64,000 nucleotides of DNA from JAVJST01 sp040219295. Its GTDB lineage: Bacteria > Pseudomonadota > Alphaproteobacteria > Rhodospirillales > Casp-alpha2. Both the position numbers and the translations under genes were made by a program. The first letter of the stretch is position 1; each line of letters begins with the position of its first letter. Below are positions 27,736 to 35,539 of this stretch, one piece after another. The stretch spans positions 62,001 to 126,000 of the forward strand of contig JAVJST010000005.1 in the NCBI GenBank assembly GCA_040219295.1, written 5' to 3'. The notes under the pieces are model-generated. The model searched no databases, was not told the origin of the DNA, and worked only from the letters and a program-made list of their open reading frames with translations.

Positions 27736-28695
27736 ATGAGACTTACACTTAGCGCGCTGGCCGCCCTGATGTTCCTGAGCTTCGGCTCGGTTGCGAACGC
27801 CGAGGAATGCCATCGCGGAACACTCGACAAACAGTACTGTGACCGCAATTTCGATCTGGTCGCGGACTTGCCGCTCAACGAATCCGAATGGGTCGATCCG
27901 GACACCATCATCTTTTCCTACACGCCTGTCGAAGACCCCGCCGTTTATGCCAAGGTATGGGACGGCTTCATCAAGCACATGGCGGATATTACCGGCAAAG
28001 ACGTCGTGTTCTTCCCGGTTCAGTCCTATGCCGCCCAGTACGAAGCCATGCGCTCGGGCCGCCTGCACATCGCCGGCGTGAATACCGGCGGCAACCCGGT
28101 GGCGGTTTCCTGCGCCGGTTTCGTGCCGTTCGCCATGATGGCATCGGAAGACGGATCGTTCGGCTACGAGATGGAGATCATCGTGCCGGCCGACAGTCCG
28201 ATCGCGTCGCCCGCGGACCTCAAGGGCAAGACCCTGGCGTTCACGTCGCCGACGTCGAATTCCGGCTTCAAGGCGCCGTCCGCCATTCTCAAGAGCAGCT
28301 TCGGCCTGATCGCCGACGAGGACTTCAAGACGACGTTCTCCGGCAAGCACGACAACTCAGCCCTGGGTGTCGCCAACGGCGATTACGAAGCCGCTGCCGT
28401 CGCCAACTCGGTCCTCAAGCGAATGATCGATCGAGGCGCTGTCGATCCGGCCGCGATCAGGACCGTGTACAAGTCCCAGACCTTTCCGACGACGGGATAC
28501 GGTCATGCCCACAATCTGCATCCGAAGGTCGTCGCCCAGATCAAGCAGGCGTTCTTCACGTTCCCGTGGGAGGGTTCGGACCTTCAGGCGGAGTTCCAGA
28601 AGGAGAGCCGCTTCATCGGTATCCATCACAAGAGCGACTGGGCCGTTATCCGCCAGATCGACGCCGCCAACGGCGTGACGTACGACTGCAAGTAA
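27736..28695 (+). CDS. phnD: Phosphonate/phosphate-type ABC transporter substrate-binding protein
   Basis: This 319-residue periplasmic protein has a signal peptide (cleavage after VANA, about residue 22) and the PhnD-type fold: FSYTPVEDPAVYAKVWDGF early on, the ligand loop FTSPTSNSGFKAPSA and the closing YGHAHNLHP. The serine/threonine-rich loop contacts the phosphonate group in PhnD relatives. TTGGAGG lies 5 bases before ATG 27736. It is followed by phnC and two phnE genes and preceded by a Pho-box-like site. Phosphonate, phosphite or phosphate-ester uptake is likely; the exact ligand cannot be told. Confidence 0.88.
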   Translation: MRLTLSALAALMFLSFGSVANAEECHRGTLDKQYCDRNFDLVADLPLNESEWVDPDTIIFSYTPVEDPAVYAKVWDGFIKHMADITGKDVVFFPVQSYAAQYEAMRSGRLHIAGVNTGGNPVAVSCAGFVPFAMMASEDGSFGYEMEIIVPADSPIASPADLKGKTLAFTSPTSNSGFKAPSAILKSSFGLIADEDFKTTFSGKHDNSALGVANGDYEAAAVANSVLKRMIDRGAVDPAAIRTVYKSQTFPTTGYGHAHNLHPKVVAQIKQAFFTFPWEGSDLQAEFQKESRFIGIHHKSDWAVIRQIDAANGVTYDCK

Positions 28696-28720
28696 CGGCA
28701 CCTTGAAGCAACGGCTTCGC

Positions 28721-28753
28721 GCCCGGCCGGCGGGGTTCTCTCCGCCGCCGGGC
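28721..28753 (+). other. Intercistronic hairpin between phnD and phnC
   Basis: GCCCGGCCGGCGG (28721-28733) pairs with CCGCCGCCGGGC (28742-28753), with one bulged base and an 8-base loop. No T-run follows, so it is not a full terminator. Such hairpins after a binding-protein gene protect the upstream mRNA or reduce read-through, giving more PhnD than PhnC/PhnE. Confidence 0.6.
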
Positions 28754-28784
28754 GTGACCGGCCATGTCGCGCGGATTGAATTGA

Positions 28785-29591
28785 ATGCTGAAGCTGACAG
28801 AACTCTACAAGCGGTACCCGACCGGTGACGAAGCCCTGAAGAACGTCTCGCTGGAGGTTCCCGACGGGCAGGTCCTCGCCCTCATCGGACCGTCCGGCGC
28901 CGGCAAGTCTACGCTGATCCGCTGCGTCAACCGGCTCGTCGAGCCGACGTCGGGCAGTGTCAGGCTCAACGACACCGAGCTGACCACGCTGTCGGCCGGC
29001 GCCCTGCGGTCCCAGCGCCGACGCATGGGCATGATCTTTCAGGAGTACGCTCTCGTCGAACGCCTGACCGTCATGGAGAACGTGCTTTCCGGCCGTCTTG
29101 GCTACGTCGGATTCTGGAAGAGCTGGTTCCGCCGTTTTCCGGCCGACGACGTCAGGGAGGCCTTCCGGCTGCTCGACCGGGTCGGCCTGATGGACATGGC
29201 GGACAAGCGCGCCGACGAACTTTCCGGCGGCCAGCGCCAGCGTGTCGGCATCGCCCGTGCGCTGATCCAGAACCCGGAACTGCTGCTGGTCGATGAACCG
29301 ACCGCGAGCCTCGATCCCAAGACGTCGCGCCAGATCATGCGACTGATCCGCGAGCTCTGCGAGGAACGCGGCCTGGCGGCAATCATCAATATCCACGACG
29401 TTCTGCTCGCGCAGATGTTCGCCGAGCGGATCGTCGGCCTGAGGCTCGGTGAAATCGTTTACGACGGTCCGCCGGACGGCCTGACGGCGGACGTGCTGAC
29501 CGAGATCTACGGCGAGGAGGACTGGGAAGCCACGATCAGCAAGGTCGACGAGGACGACGTCGGCGACGAGGTCCCCGAGGTCGAGGTGTGA
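28785..29591 (+). CDS. phnC: Phosphonate ABC transporter ATP-binding protein
   Basis: This 268-residue ATPase has Walker A GPSGAGKST (about residues 34-42), Q loop MIFQEYALVERLTVMENVLSGRLG typical of PhnC, signature LSGGQRQRVGIARAL, Walker B LLLVDEPTASLD and switch His in NIHDVLLA. It powers uptake with PhnD and the two PhnE permeases. An acidic C-terminal tail (KVDEDDVGDEVPEVEV) is unusual for the family. The gap to phnD is 89 bases and holds a hairpin; phnE follows after 10 bases. Confidence 0.92.
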   Translation: MLKLTELYKRYPTGDEALKNVSLEVPDGQVLALIGPSGAGKSTLIRCVNRLVEPTSGSVRLNDTELTTLSAGALRSQRRRMGMIFQEYALVERLTVMENVLSGRLGYVGFWKSWFRRFPADDVREAFRLLDRVGLMDMADKRADELSGGQRQRVGIARALIQNPELLLVDEPTASLDPKTSRQIMRLIRELCEERGLAAIINIHDVLLAQMFAERIVGLRLGEIVYDGPPDGLTADVLTEIYGEEDWEATISKVDEDDVGDEVPEVEV

Positions 29592-29601
29592 CGGAATAGA
29601 G

Positions 29602-30417
29602 ATGTCGGAAACCGCGACGATAACCAACTACCCGGGCCGCTGGAAGAGGCCGCCGCTGGTCAAGCGCCGATGGCTGCGCTGGACCTTGTGGTTCGGTGCG
29701 GCGATTTATCTCGCCGTCGGATTCGGAACGCTCGAGGTCGACTGGCAACGCGTCGCCGAAGGCATTCCCCGCGGCCAGCGATTCCTCGCGGCGTTCTTCC
29801 CGCCCGATCCCTTCAGCCGCTGGGACTCGATCCTCGACGGAATTCTCGAAAGCATCTGGATGACCGTTATCGCCACGGTCGCCGGTATCGCGCTCTCCGT
29901 CCCCGTGGGCCTCGGCGCCGCGCGCAATCTTGCGCCACGGCCGGTTTACCTGTTCTGCCGGTTCGTCGTCGCATTGTCGCGGACGTTCCCGGAGGTCATC
30001 CTCGCGATCTTCGCCGTCAAGTTGTTCGGGTTCGGACCGTTCGCCGGCTTCATCGCGTTGTCGATTGCGACCGTCGGGTTTTATGCCAAGTTGCTGGCCG
30101 AGGACATCGAGGACATGGATCCGGTACAGGCCGAGTCCATTCGTGCGACCGGGGCGAGCTGGTTCCAGTGGATCAACTACGCCGTTCAGCCGCAAGTCAT
30201 GCCGCGCATGATCGGTCTGGCGATGTATCGCCTCGACATCAATTTCCGCGAAAGCGCGGTCGTCGGTATCGTCGGCGGCGGCGGCATCGGCGCCACACTG
30301 CTGACGGCGTTCGACCGCTACGAGTTCGATTCCGCGGCGGCCATTCTCCTGATCATCATTCTCATCGTCATGGGCCTCGAGTATGGCTCTGGCTATCTGC
30401 GCCGGTGGGTTCAGTAA
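29602..30417 (+). CDS. phnE: Phosphonate ABC transporter permease, first copy
   Basis: This 271-residue inner-membrane protein has about six helices and the EAA-type loop for contacting the ATPase (AEDIEDMDPVQAESIRATGASWFQWINYAVQPQVMP region, about 170-205), then the conserved DINFRESAVVGIVGGGGIG. Two unequal PhnE subunits encoded in tandem are common in PhnCDEE systems and would form a heterodimer. Its TAA overlaps the ATG of the second copy. Confidence 0.9.
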   Translation: MSETATITNYPGRWKRPPLVKRRWLRWTLWFGAAIYLAVGFGTLEVDWQRVAEGIPRGQRFLAAFFPPDPFSRWDSILDGILESIWMTVIATVAGIALSVPVGLGAARNLAPRPVYLFCRFVVALSRTFPEVILAIFAVKLFGFGPFAGFIALSIATVGFYAKLLAEDIEDMDPVQAESIRATGASWFQWINYAVQPQVMPRMIGLAMYRLDINFRESAVVGIVGGGGIGATLLTAFDRYEFDSAAAILLIIILIVMGLEYGSGYLRRWVQ

Positions 30418-31229
30418 TGGCTGTCTACGAAACCGACGACGGTCCTGTCTGGAAACGCCGCACGACGCGGCATGAATGGATGGTCTGGCTTGGCTGGCTG
30501 GCGGCGACGGCGATCTTCGTCTACTGCTTCAAGCTGGTGTCGGACAAGACGATCTGGTTCTTCGTCCTCGACGCCGGTACCCAGGCGCAGGACATGGCCT
30601 CGCGGATGGTCCCGCCGAAGTGGTCCTACATGGACGACCTGTGGCGCCCTGTCTGGGACACCATCAACATCGCCACGCTGGGAACGGTGCTGGCGCTGAT
30701 CATGGCGGTGCCGACGGCGTTTCTCGCCGCCAAGAACACGACGCCGCATCCGACGGTGCGGGCGATCGCCCTGTTCGTCATCGTTTCGTCCAGGTCGATC
30801 AACTCGCTGATCTGGGCGCTGATGCTGGTGGCCATCATCGGCCCCGGCATTCTCGCCGGGGTGATCGCCATCGGCCTGCGATCCATCGGCTTCTGCGCGA
30901 AACTGCTCTACGAGGCGATCGAGGAGATCGACGTGACCCAGGTCGAGGCGATCGAGGCGACGGGGGCGACGCGCGCGCAGCAGCTGTCGTTCGGCATCGC
31001 GCCTCAGATCATGCCGGCGTTTGCCGGCATCTCGGTTTTCCGCTGGGACATCAACATCCGGGAATCCACCGTCCTCGGTCTCGTCGGCGCGGGCGGGATC
31101 GGCCTCCAGCTCGAGGCTTCGATCTCGACGCTCGCCTGGACCCAGGTTTCCTTGATCCTGCTCGTCATCCTGGCGACCGTCATCGTCAGCGAATGGGTTT
31201 CCGCCAAGGTCCGCCACGCCATCATCTGA
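30417..31229 (+). CDS. phnE: Phosphonate ABC transporter permease, second copy
   Basis: This 270-residue permease is paralogous to the preceding gene: YEAIEEIDVTQVEAIEATGA coupling loop and DINIRESTVLGLVGAGGIG near the C-terminus. ATG 30417 overlaps the previous TAA (TAATG), so translation is coupled. It completes the phnD-phnC-phnE-phnE transporter. The catabolic genes phnA-phnY are 26 kb upstream, not adjacent. A 14-codon relic of a flavoprotein gene starts 28 bases downstream on the opposite strand. Confidence 0.9.
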   Translation: MAVYETDDGPVWKRRTTRHEWMVWLGWLAATAIFVYCFKLVSDKTIWFFVLDAGTQAQDMASRMVPPKWSYMDDLWRPVWDTINIATLGTVLALIMAVPTAFLAAKNTTPHPTVRAIALFVIVSSRSINSLIWALMLVAIIGPGILAGVIAIGLRSIGFCAKLLYEAIEEIDVTQVEAIEATGATRAQQLSFGIAPQIMPAFAGISVFRWDINIRESTVLGLVGAGGIGLQLEASISTLAWTQVSLILLVILATVIVSEWVSAKVRHAII

Positions 31230-31257
31230 GGTATCACGGGTCCGTCGGTGCGGCGGC

Positions 31258-31302
31258 TCACACCCGCATTTTCGCCGACGCCGGATCGTAGGCGGGCTCG
31301 GC
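31258..31302 (-). pseudogene. 14-codon C-terminal relic of a dimethylglycine-dehydrogenase-like gene
   Basis: Read on the minus strand this piece encodes AEPAYDPASAKMRV and a TGA stop. The intact gene at 32070-34508, on the same strand, ends AEPAYDPSSSRMRV and the same stop. Nucleotides match exactly at both ends (12 and 17 bases) and differ in the middle in a way that keeps the protein pattern, so it derives from a diverged paralogue. Homology stops at 31302. The FMN riboswitch and ribH2 now lie between the relic and the intact gene. Confidence 0.75.
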
Positions 31303-31348
31303 TGTTTCAGTTGTTGACCTTCCGCAGTTTCGGGGCCAAAGAAAGCGA

Positions 31349-31484
31349 GTTCTCAGGGCGGGGTGAAACTCCCCACTGGCGGTATGCGTACGCGCGAGCC
31401 CGCGAGCGCCTTTCCACCACGGGAAGGGTCAGCAGATCAGGTGCGATGCCTGAGCCAACGGTTACAGTCCGGATGAAAGAGAAC
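31349..31484 (+). ncRNA. FMN riboswitch (RFN element)
   Basis: The closing stem P1 is GTTCTC (31349-31354) with GAGAAC (31479-31484). Between them are the conserved blocks AGGGCGGGGTGAAACTCCCC, ACTGGCGGT, AGCCCGCGAGCGC, GGTCAGCAGAT, and CAACGGTTACAGTCCGGATG. These are diagnostic of the RFN element, which binds FMN. Downstream, GGTGAT (31533-31538) can pair with ATCACC (31558-31563), putting the ribosome site AAGGGAG in the loop next to the ribH ATG. This suggests FMN lowers translation of ribH2. Confidence 0.95.
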
Positions 31485-31563
31485 GCGCAATCGGGGCTGC
31501 CGCAGGGCGGATCGATTGCCGTGATCGCCTTGGGTGATGTGTATTCGCTGAAGGGAGATCACC

Positions 31564-32022
31564 ATGACACACGTCCGATATGCATTCGTGAAAGCAAACT
31601 GGCACGCGGAGATCGTCGACCGCGCGCTTGACGGTTTCATCGAACTGATCCCGGCAAAGGACGTCGACGTGTTCGACGTGCCGGGTGCGTTCGAGCTTCC
31701 TCTGACCGCTCAAACCCTAGCCGGCACGCGGCGTTACGCGGCGATTGCTTGCGCGGCCCTCGTCGTCGACGGCGGCATCTACCGGCACGACTTCGTGGCC
31801 TCAGCCGTCGTCGATGGCTTAATGCGTGCCGGACTGGATACGGGCGTACCCGTCTTGTCGGTATCGCTGACGCCGCACCAGTTTCACGAGACCGAGCATC
31901 ATGTCGGAATATTTCGGTCCCACTTCGTTGAGAAGGGCCGCGAAGCGGCAAGAGCCGCGTTGATGATGCGGGACACGCGGGATCGAATTGCGGCGTTACA
32001 AGCGGCCAACCCGGCCGCGTGA
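31564..32022 (+). CDS. ribH2: 6,7-dimethyl-8-ribityllumazine synthase, type II
   Basis: This 152-residue enzyme joins the pyrimidinedione and the butanone phosphate in riboflavin synthesis. Motifs: FVKANWHAEIVDRALDGF, DVPGAFELPL, the catalytic region VVDGGIYRHDFVASAVVDGLM and the phosphate loop LTPHQFHET. The ANWH and GIYRHDFV wording is that of the RibH2 type described in Brucella and rhizobia, often the FMN-regulated copy beside a constitutive RibH1. AAGGGAG lies 6 bases before the ATG. No other rib gene is in the window. Confidence 0.92.
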   Translation: MTHVRYAFVKANWHAEIVDRALDGFIELIPAKDVDVFDVPGAFELPLTAQTLAGTRRYAAIACAALVVDGGIYRHDFVASAVVDGLMRAGLDTGVPVLSVSLTPHQFHETEHHVGIFRSHFVEKGREAARAALMMRDTRDRIAALQAANPAA

Positions 32023-32069
32023 TCATACGGTATCGGCGCTGGTGCCGGCGTAATGGCGGACGTTCTTGT

Positions 32070-34508
32070 TCACACCCGCATCCGGGATGAGCTCGGGTCG
32101 TAGGCGGGCTCGGCCAGCACGACCGCCTTGCGGCGTTCGCCAAGCAGGCCGATCTCCATCTCGGAGCCGGGCGCGGTGCGCTCGGGCGGCACGTAGACGA
32201 AGGCCAGGCTCTTGCCCGTGGCGTGGCCAAAGCCGCCCGACGTGGCGACACCGACGCACTTGCCGCCGATGAAGACCGGCTCACCGCCGACCACGTCGTT
32301 GTCGGCGGCATCCACCTCGACGTAGGCGAGCTTGATGGCGACGCCGTCCTCGCGGCGTTTCAGCGTCGCCTCGCGGCCGGTGAAATCTCCTCCCGGTCCC
32401 ATTTTGTCGGGCGCGAAGAAGCGTTCCATGTCGGCCTCGATCAGGGTGATCTCGTTGGTCAGTTCGGAATGCAGGCCGCGATAGGCCTTCTCCATGCGCA
32501 TCGAGTTGAGCGCATACGCGCCGAAGTTGGCGATGCCGTGCGTCTCGCCCGCGGCCCACACGGCGTCGTAGACCGTTTCGAGGTCGGCCATCGGCACGTG
32601 CAATTCCCAGCCCAGTTCGCCGACGTAGGAGACCCGGAGTGCGCGCACGTTCGCGCCGGCGACCACGATCTCCTGGCCGGTCAGCCAGCGGAAGTGGTCG
32701 TTGTCGAGCGCGGCGTCGGTGAGCCCGGCCAGCACGTCGCGCGACTTCGGGCCCGACAGCACCAGCATGCCCCAGTCGTCGGTGACGTTGGCGATGGTGA
32801 CGTCCTCGCCCGTGCGCGTGCCGAACGTCATCATGTCGAGGTCCTTCTCCTCGGCGCCGGCGCCCGACAGCACGTAGAACCGATCCTCGCCCAGTCGCGT
32901 GATGGTGACCTCGCTTTCGATGCAGCCGTTCTCGGTCAGCATGTGTGCGAGCGCCATCCCGCCGGTCTTCTTCGGCAACTTGTTGGCGCACAATCGGTCG
33001 AGCAGGGCAGCCGCATCCGGACCCGAGACCTCGAACTTGGCGAAGCTTGAGAGGTCCATGACGCCGACCCGTTCACGCACCGCGCGGCATTCCTCGCCGA
33101 TCGTCCTGAAGGTGGTGCCGCGGCGGAAGCCGAGGTCTTCGGGCGCGCCGTCGAGCGAGAACCACTTGGGCCGTTCCCAGCCGTGGGCTTCGGTGTGCAC
33201 CGCGCCCGCCGCCTCGAGCTTTTCGAACAGCGGCGAGTAGCGCCGTTTGCGCCCGGCCGGGCGTTCCTCGCCCGGCAGGTGCAGGATGTACATGTGCTCG
33301 TAGGCCTGATGGCCCTTGGCGCGGCAGTAGTCGGGATCGGCGTAGGTGCCGAAGCGGCGCGGGTCGAGCCCGGCCATGTTGATCTCGGATTCGCCCTCCA
33401 TCATCCACTGCGCGAGGTACTTGCCGCAGCCGGCGCCCTGGGCGATGCCGATCGCCGAACCGCAGCACAGCCAGTAGTTCCGGTGGCCGTGGACGGGACC
33501 GAGCAGCGGGTTGTCGTCCGGCGTGTGCGGGATGGCGCCGTTGACGACGCGGCGGATGCCGAGTTCTGCCCAGATCGGCATGGCCTCCATGACGCCCTCG
33601 AGGTGCGGCATGATCGGGTCGAGTTCGTCCTCGAACAGTTCGTGGTCCGAGCTCCAGTCGGGAATGCCGTCGGTCGCCGGCCAGGCGATTCGCGAGCCCG
33701 AGGTTTCGTAGGGCCCGATCAGCGCCGACTTCTGTTCCTGGCGGTAGTAGGAGGAATTGCGCGGGTCGCGGATCACCGGAATCTCGCCGTCGATTTCCTT
33801 GAACTCGGGGCAGGGCTCGGTGACGATGTACTGATGCTGCATGTTGACGATCGGAAGATCGATGCCGCTCCACGCGGCGATGGCGCCGGCGTGGTTGCCG
33901 CCGGCGTTGACCACGAGTTCGCAGGAGATGTCGCCCTTGGCGGTCGAGACCACCCATTCGCCGCTTGGTGACTGCGCGATGCCGGTGACCAGACACTCGC
34001 GCTCGATGGTCGCGCCGAGCTTCTTCGCGGCCGCCGCCATGGCGTTGCACACGCCGGCCGGATCGACGTGGCCGTCGGTGTGGGACCAGGCCCCGGCGAC
34101 GACCCCGTCGAGCTGGATCCAGGGCACGATCTCCTTGATCTTGGCGGGATCGATGATCTCCATCTCGGCGCCCGAGTTGTCGGCGATGCCGGCGACCAGG
34201 CGGAAGAAATCGAGCTCGTGTTCATTGGTCGCGAAGCGAATCGCGCCGCAGCCGTGCCAGCTGACGTACTGGCCGGTCATCTCCTCCAGCTTGGGATACA
34301 GCGTGTTCCCGTAGTGGTGGATCTTCGACATGTTGTAGTCGGCGATGAAGCTGGGGCACAGGCCCGCCGCGTGCCACGTCGAGCCGGACGTCAGCTCGCC
34401 CTTTTCCAGCAGCACGACGTCCGTCCAGCCGGCCTCCGCCAGATGGTAGAGCAGGGCGACCCCCATATTGCCGCCGCCGACGACGACGACGCGGGCTTGC
34501 GATTTCAT
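32070..34508 (-). CDS. Dimethylglycine/sarcosine dehydrogenase-like flavoprotein (DAO plus GcvT domains)
   Basis: This 812-residue protein has an N-terminal FAD domain (VVVVGGGNMGVALLYHLAE, residues about 6-25) and the STWHAAG motif whose His binds FAD covalently in relatives. A central oxidoreductase domain reaches about residue 400, and a C-terminal GcvT-like folate domain (about 430-800) holds SYVGELGWELHVP and ends in AYDPSSSRMRV. Such enzymes demethylate N-methyl amino compounds and pass the methyl group to tetrahydrofolate. The usual GGGIVG is GGGNMG here. GGGGAGA precedes ATG 34508. Neighbouring FMN-regulated ribH2 may supply flavin, and the TetR and aminotransferase genes upstream may belong to the same pathway. 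Confidence 0.85.
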   Translation of the reverse strand: MKSQARVVVVGGGNMGVALLYHLAEAGWTDVVLLEKGELTSGSTWHAAGLCPSFIADYNMSKIHHYGNTLYPKLEEMTGQYVSWHGCGAIRFATNEHELDFFRLVAGIADNSGAEMEIIDPAKIKEIVPWIQLDGVVAGAWSHTDGHVDPAGVCNAMAAAAKKLGATIERECLVTGIAQSPSGEWVVSTAKGDISCELVVNAGGNHAGAIAAWSGIDLPIVNMQHQYIVTEPCPEFKEIDGEIPVIRDPRNSSYYRQEQKSALIGPYETSGSRIAWPATDGIPDWSSDHELFEDELDPIMPHLEGVMEAMPIWAELGIRRVVNGAIPHTPDDNPLLGPVHGHRNYWLCCGSAIGIAQGAGCGKYLAQWMMEGESEINMAGLDPRRFGTYADPDYCRAKGHQAYEHMYILHLPGEERPAGRKRRYSPLFEKLEAAGAVHTEAHGWERPKWFSLDGAPEDLGFRRGTTFRTIGEECRAVRERVGVMDLSSFAKFEVSGPDAAALLDRLCANKLPKKTGGMALAHMLTENGCIESEVTITRLGEDRFYVLSGAGAEEKDLDMMTFGTRTGEDVTIANVTDDWGMLVLSGPKSRDVLAGLTDAALDNDHFRWLTGQEIVVAGANVRALRVSYVGELGWELHVPMADLETVYDAVWAAGETHGIANFGAYALNSMRMEKAYRGLHSELTNEITLIEADMERFFAPDKMGPGGDFTGREATLKRREDGVAIKLAYVEVDAADNDVVGGEPVFIGGKCVGVATSGGFGHATGKSLAFVYVPPERTAPGSEMEIGLLGERRKAVVLAEPAYDPSSSRMRV

Positions 34509-34621
34509 GGTGTGGATCTCCCCAGTGCGAACCGTTCGATGCCGGTAACGTAACGGTATCGCGCCGGTCGGCGTCAACGAAACAATCCCGGTAGGTCGGG
34601 GTTAGGAAATCTAGGGGTCGG

Positions 34622-35263
34622 CTAGGGCCGCGACCGCCCGAAGCACCGCGCCGCGAGCGCGTCGGCGCGCTCGAGCTGGCGCGTGAGATACGCCCGGGTA
34701 TCGGCCTGGCCGTCACCGTCGTCACGGCACCATGTCCTGAGCGTGCCGAGGAACAGCGCCGTCAAGGCAATCTCCTCGATCTGGCGACGGCGGCCGCCGG
34801 CGTCGAGCCGGGCGGCGTCGCGCCAGCACTGGATGTGGCGCGACAGATGAAACACCGCCGGGACGTAGTGATGCGGGTGGAACGGCCACAGCTTGGCGCC
34901 GATCATCTCGGCGGTGACCCGTCGATGGGGGGCGAGAGCATCGAACCAGCGCATCATCAACATGCCGAGGCGCTCGGCTGCCGGCTGCGCGAGGAAGTCG
35001 TCGGGCATCGGCGCCAGCATGGCGTCGCGGGCACGCCGGAACCAGGCGTCGGCGAGCGCGTCGGTGTCGCGGTAGTGACGGCAGAGCTCGGCGAGGGTGA
35101 TGCCGGCCGCGTCGGCGACCTTGCGCAGCCTGAGATTCTCCCAGCCGTCGGTTTCGGCCTGGGCGAGGGCGATGTCGAGCAGGCGCGCGGCATCGGTCTG
35201 CCCGCCGGCGGTGGCGGCGCGGGCCGTCCCGTGCGTGGATCTGCCGGTTGAGCGTTTCGCCAT
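34622..35263 (-). CDS. TetR family regulator
   Basis: This 213-residue protein has an N-terminal HTH around residues 40-62 (LRKVADAAGITLAELCRHYRD-like, shifted from the usual TetR spacing) and an all-helical C-terminal ligand domain. ATG 35263 is used; the longer frame upstream is Arg/Pro-rich and looks non-coding. It lies between the flavoprotein gene (same strand, 113 bases downstream) and a divergent aminotransferase gene, so control of either is plausible. The ligand is unknown. Confidence 0.75.
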   Translation of the reverse strand: MAKRSTGRSTHGTARAATAGGQTDAARLLDIALAQAETDGWENLRLRKVADAAGITLAELCRHYRDTDALADAWFRRARDAMLAPMPDDFLAQPAAERLGMLMMRWFDALAPHRRVTAEMIGAKLWPFHPHHYVPAVFHLSRHIQCWRDAARLDAGGRRRQIEEIALTALFLGTLRTWCRDDGDGQADTRAYLTRQLERADALAARCFGRSRP

Positions 35264-35459
35264 GGCGCGGTGTCCCGAAGCAACTGCTCCTGATGTAGGG
35301 GGCCGGGCGCGGCGTGTAAACCGGCCGCCGGACCGGGGCGGACTCCTGGCATACATTATCCCAGATCGACCGCATTTCCCGCCCGGACGGGTAGGAAATG
35401 AAGCTTTTTTGGGCAGGTTTCCGCCGATTTTCGCATTTTTCTCTGGAAAAAGATCGTCA

Positions 35460-35497
35460 TGTCATTCATGTGACAGCACAGCCCGGGCATGCCCGGG
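35460..35497. promoter_or_regulatory. Palindromes upstream of the class V aminotransferase gene
   Basis: TGTCA (35460-35464) with TGACA (35471-35475) and then the 16-base perfect palindrome CCCGGGCATGCCCGGG (35482-35497) lie 43-80 bases before the aminotransferase start, in the 276-bp gap to the divergent TetR gene. The first dyad has the size of a repressor half-site pair. The second could be an operator or an RNA hairpin. No -10/-35 pair is convincing. The rest of the gap has a T-rich stretch near 35405-35450 and no gene. Confidence 0.45.
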
Positions 35498-35539
35498 ACC
35501 GGAGACGACTGCTGTATCCTCATAACGCGAGACGCCGCC

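Noticed and set aside
31230..31348. A second full flavoprotein gene upstream of the riboswitch
   Set aside because: Only the last 14 codons and the stop are recognisable; upstream sequence in that frame has no similarity.
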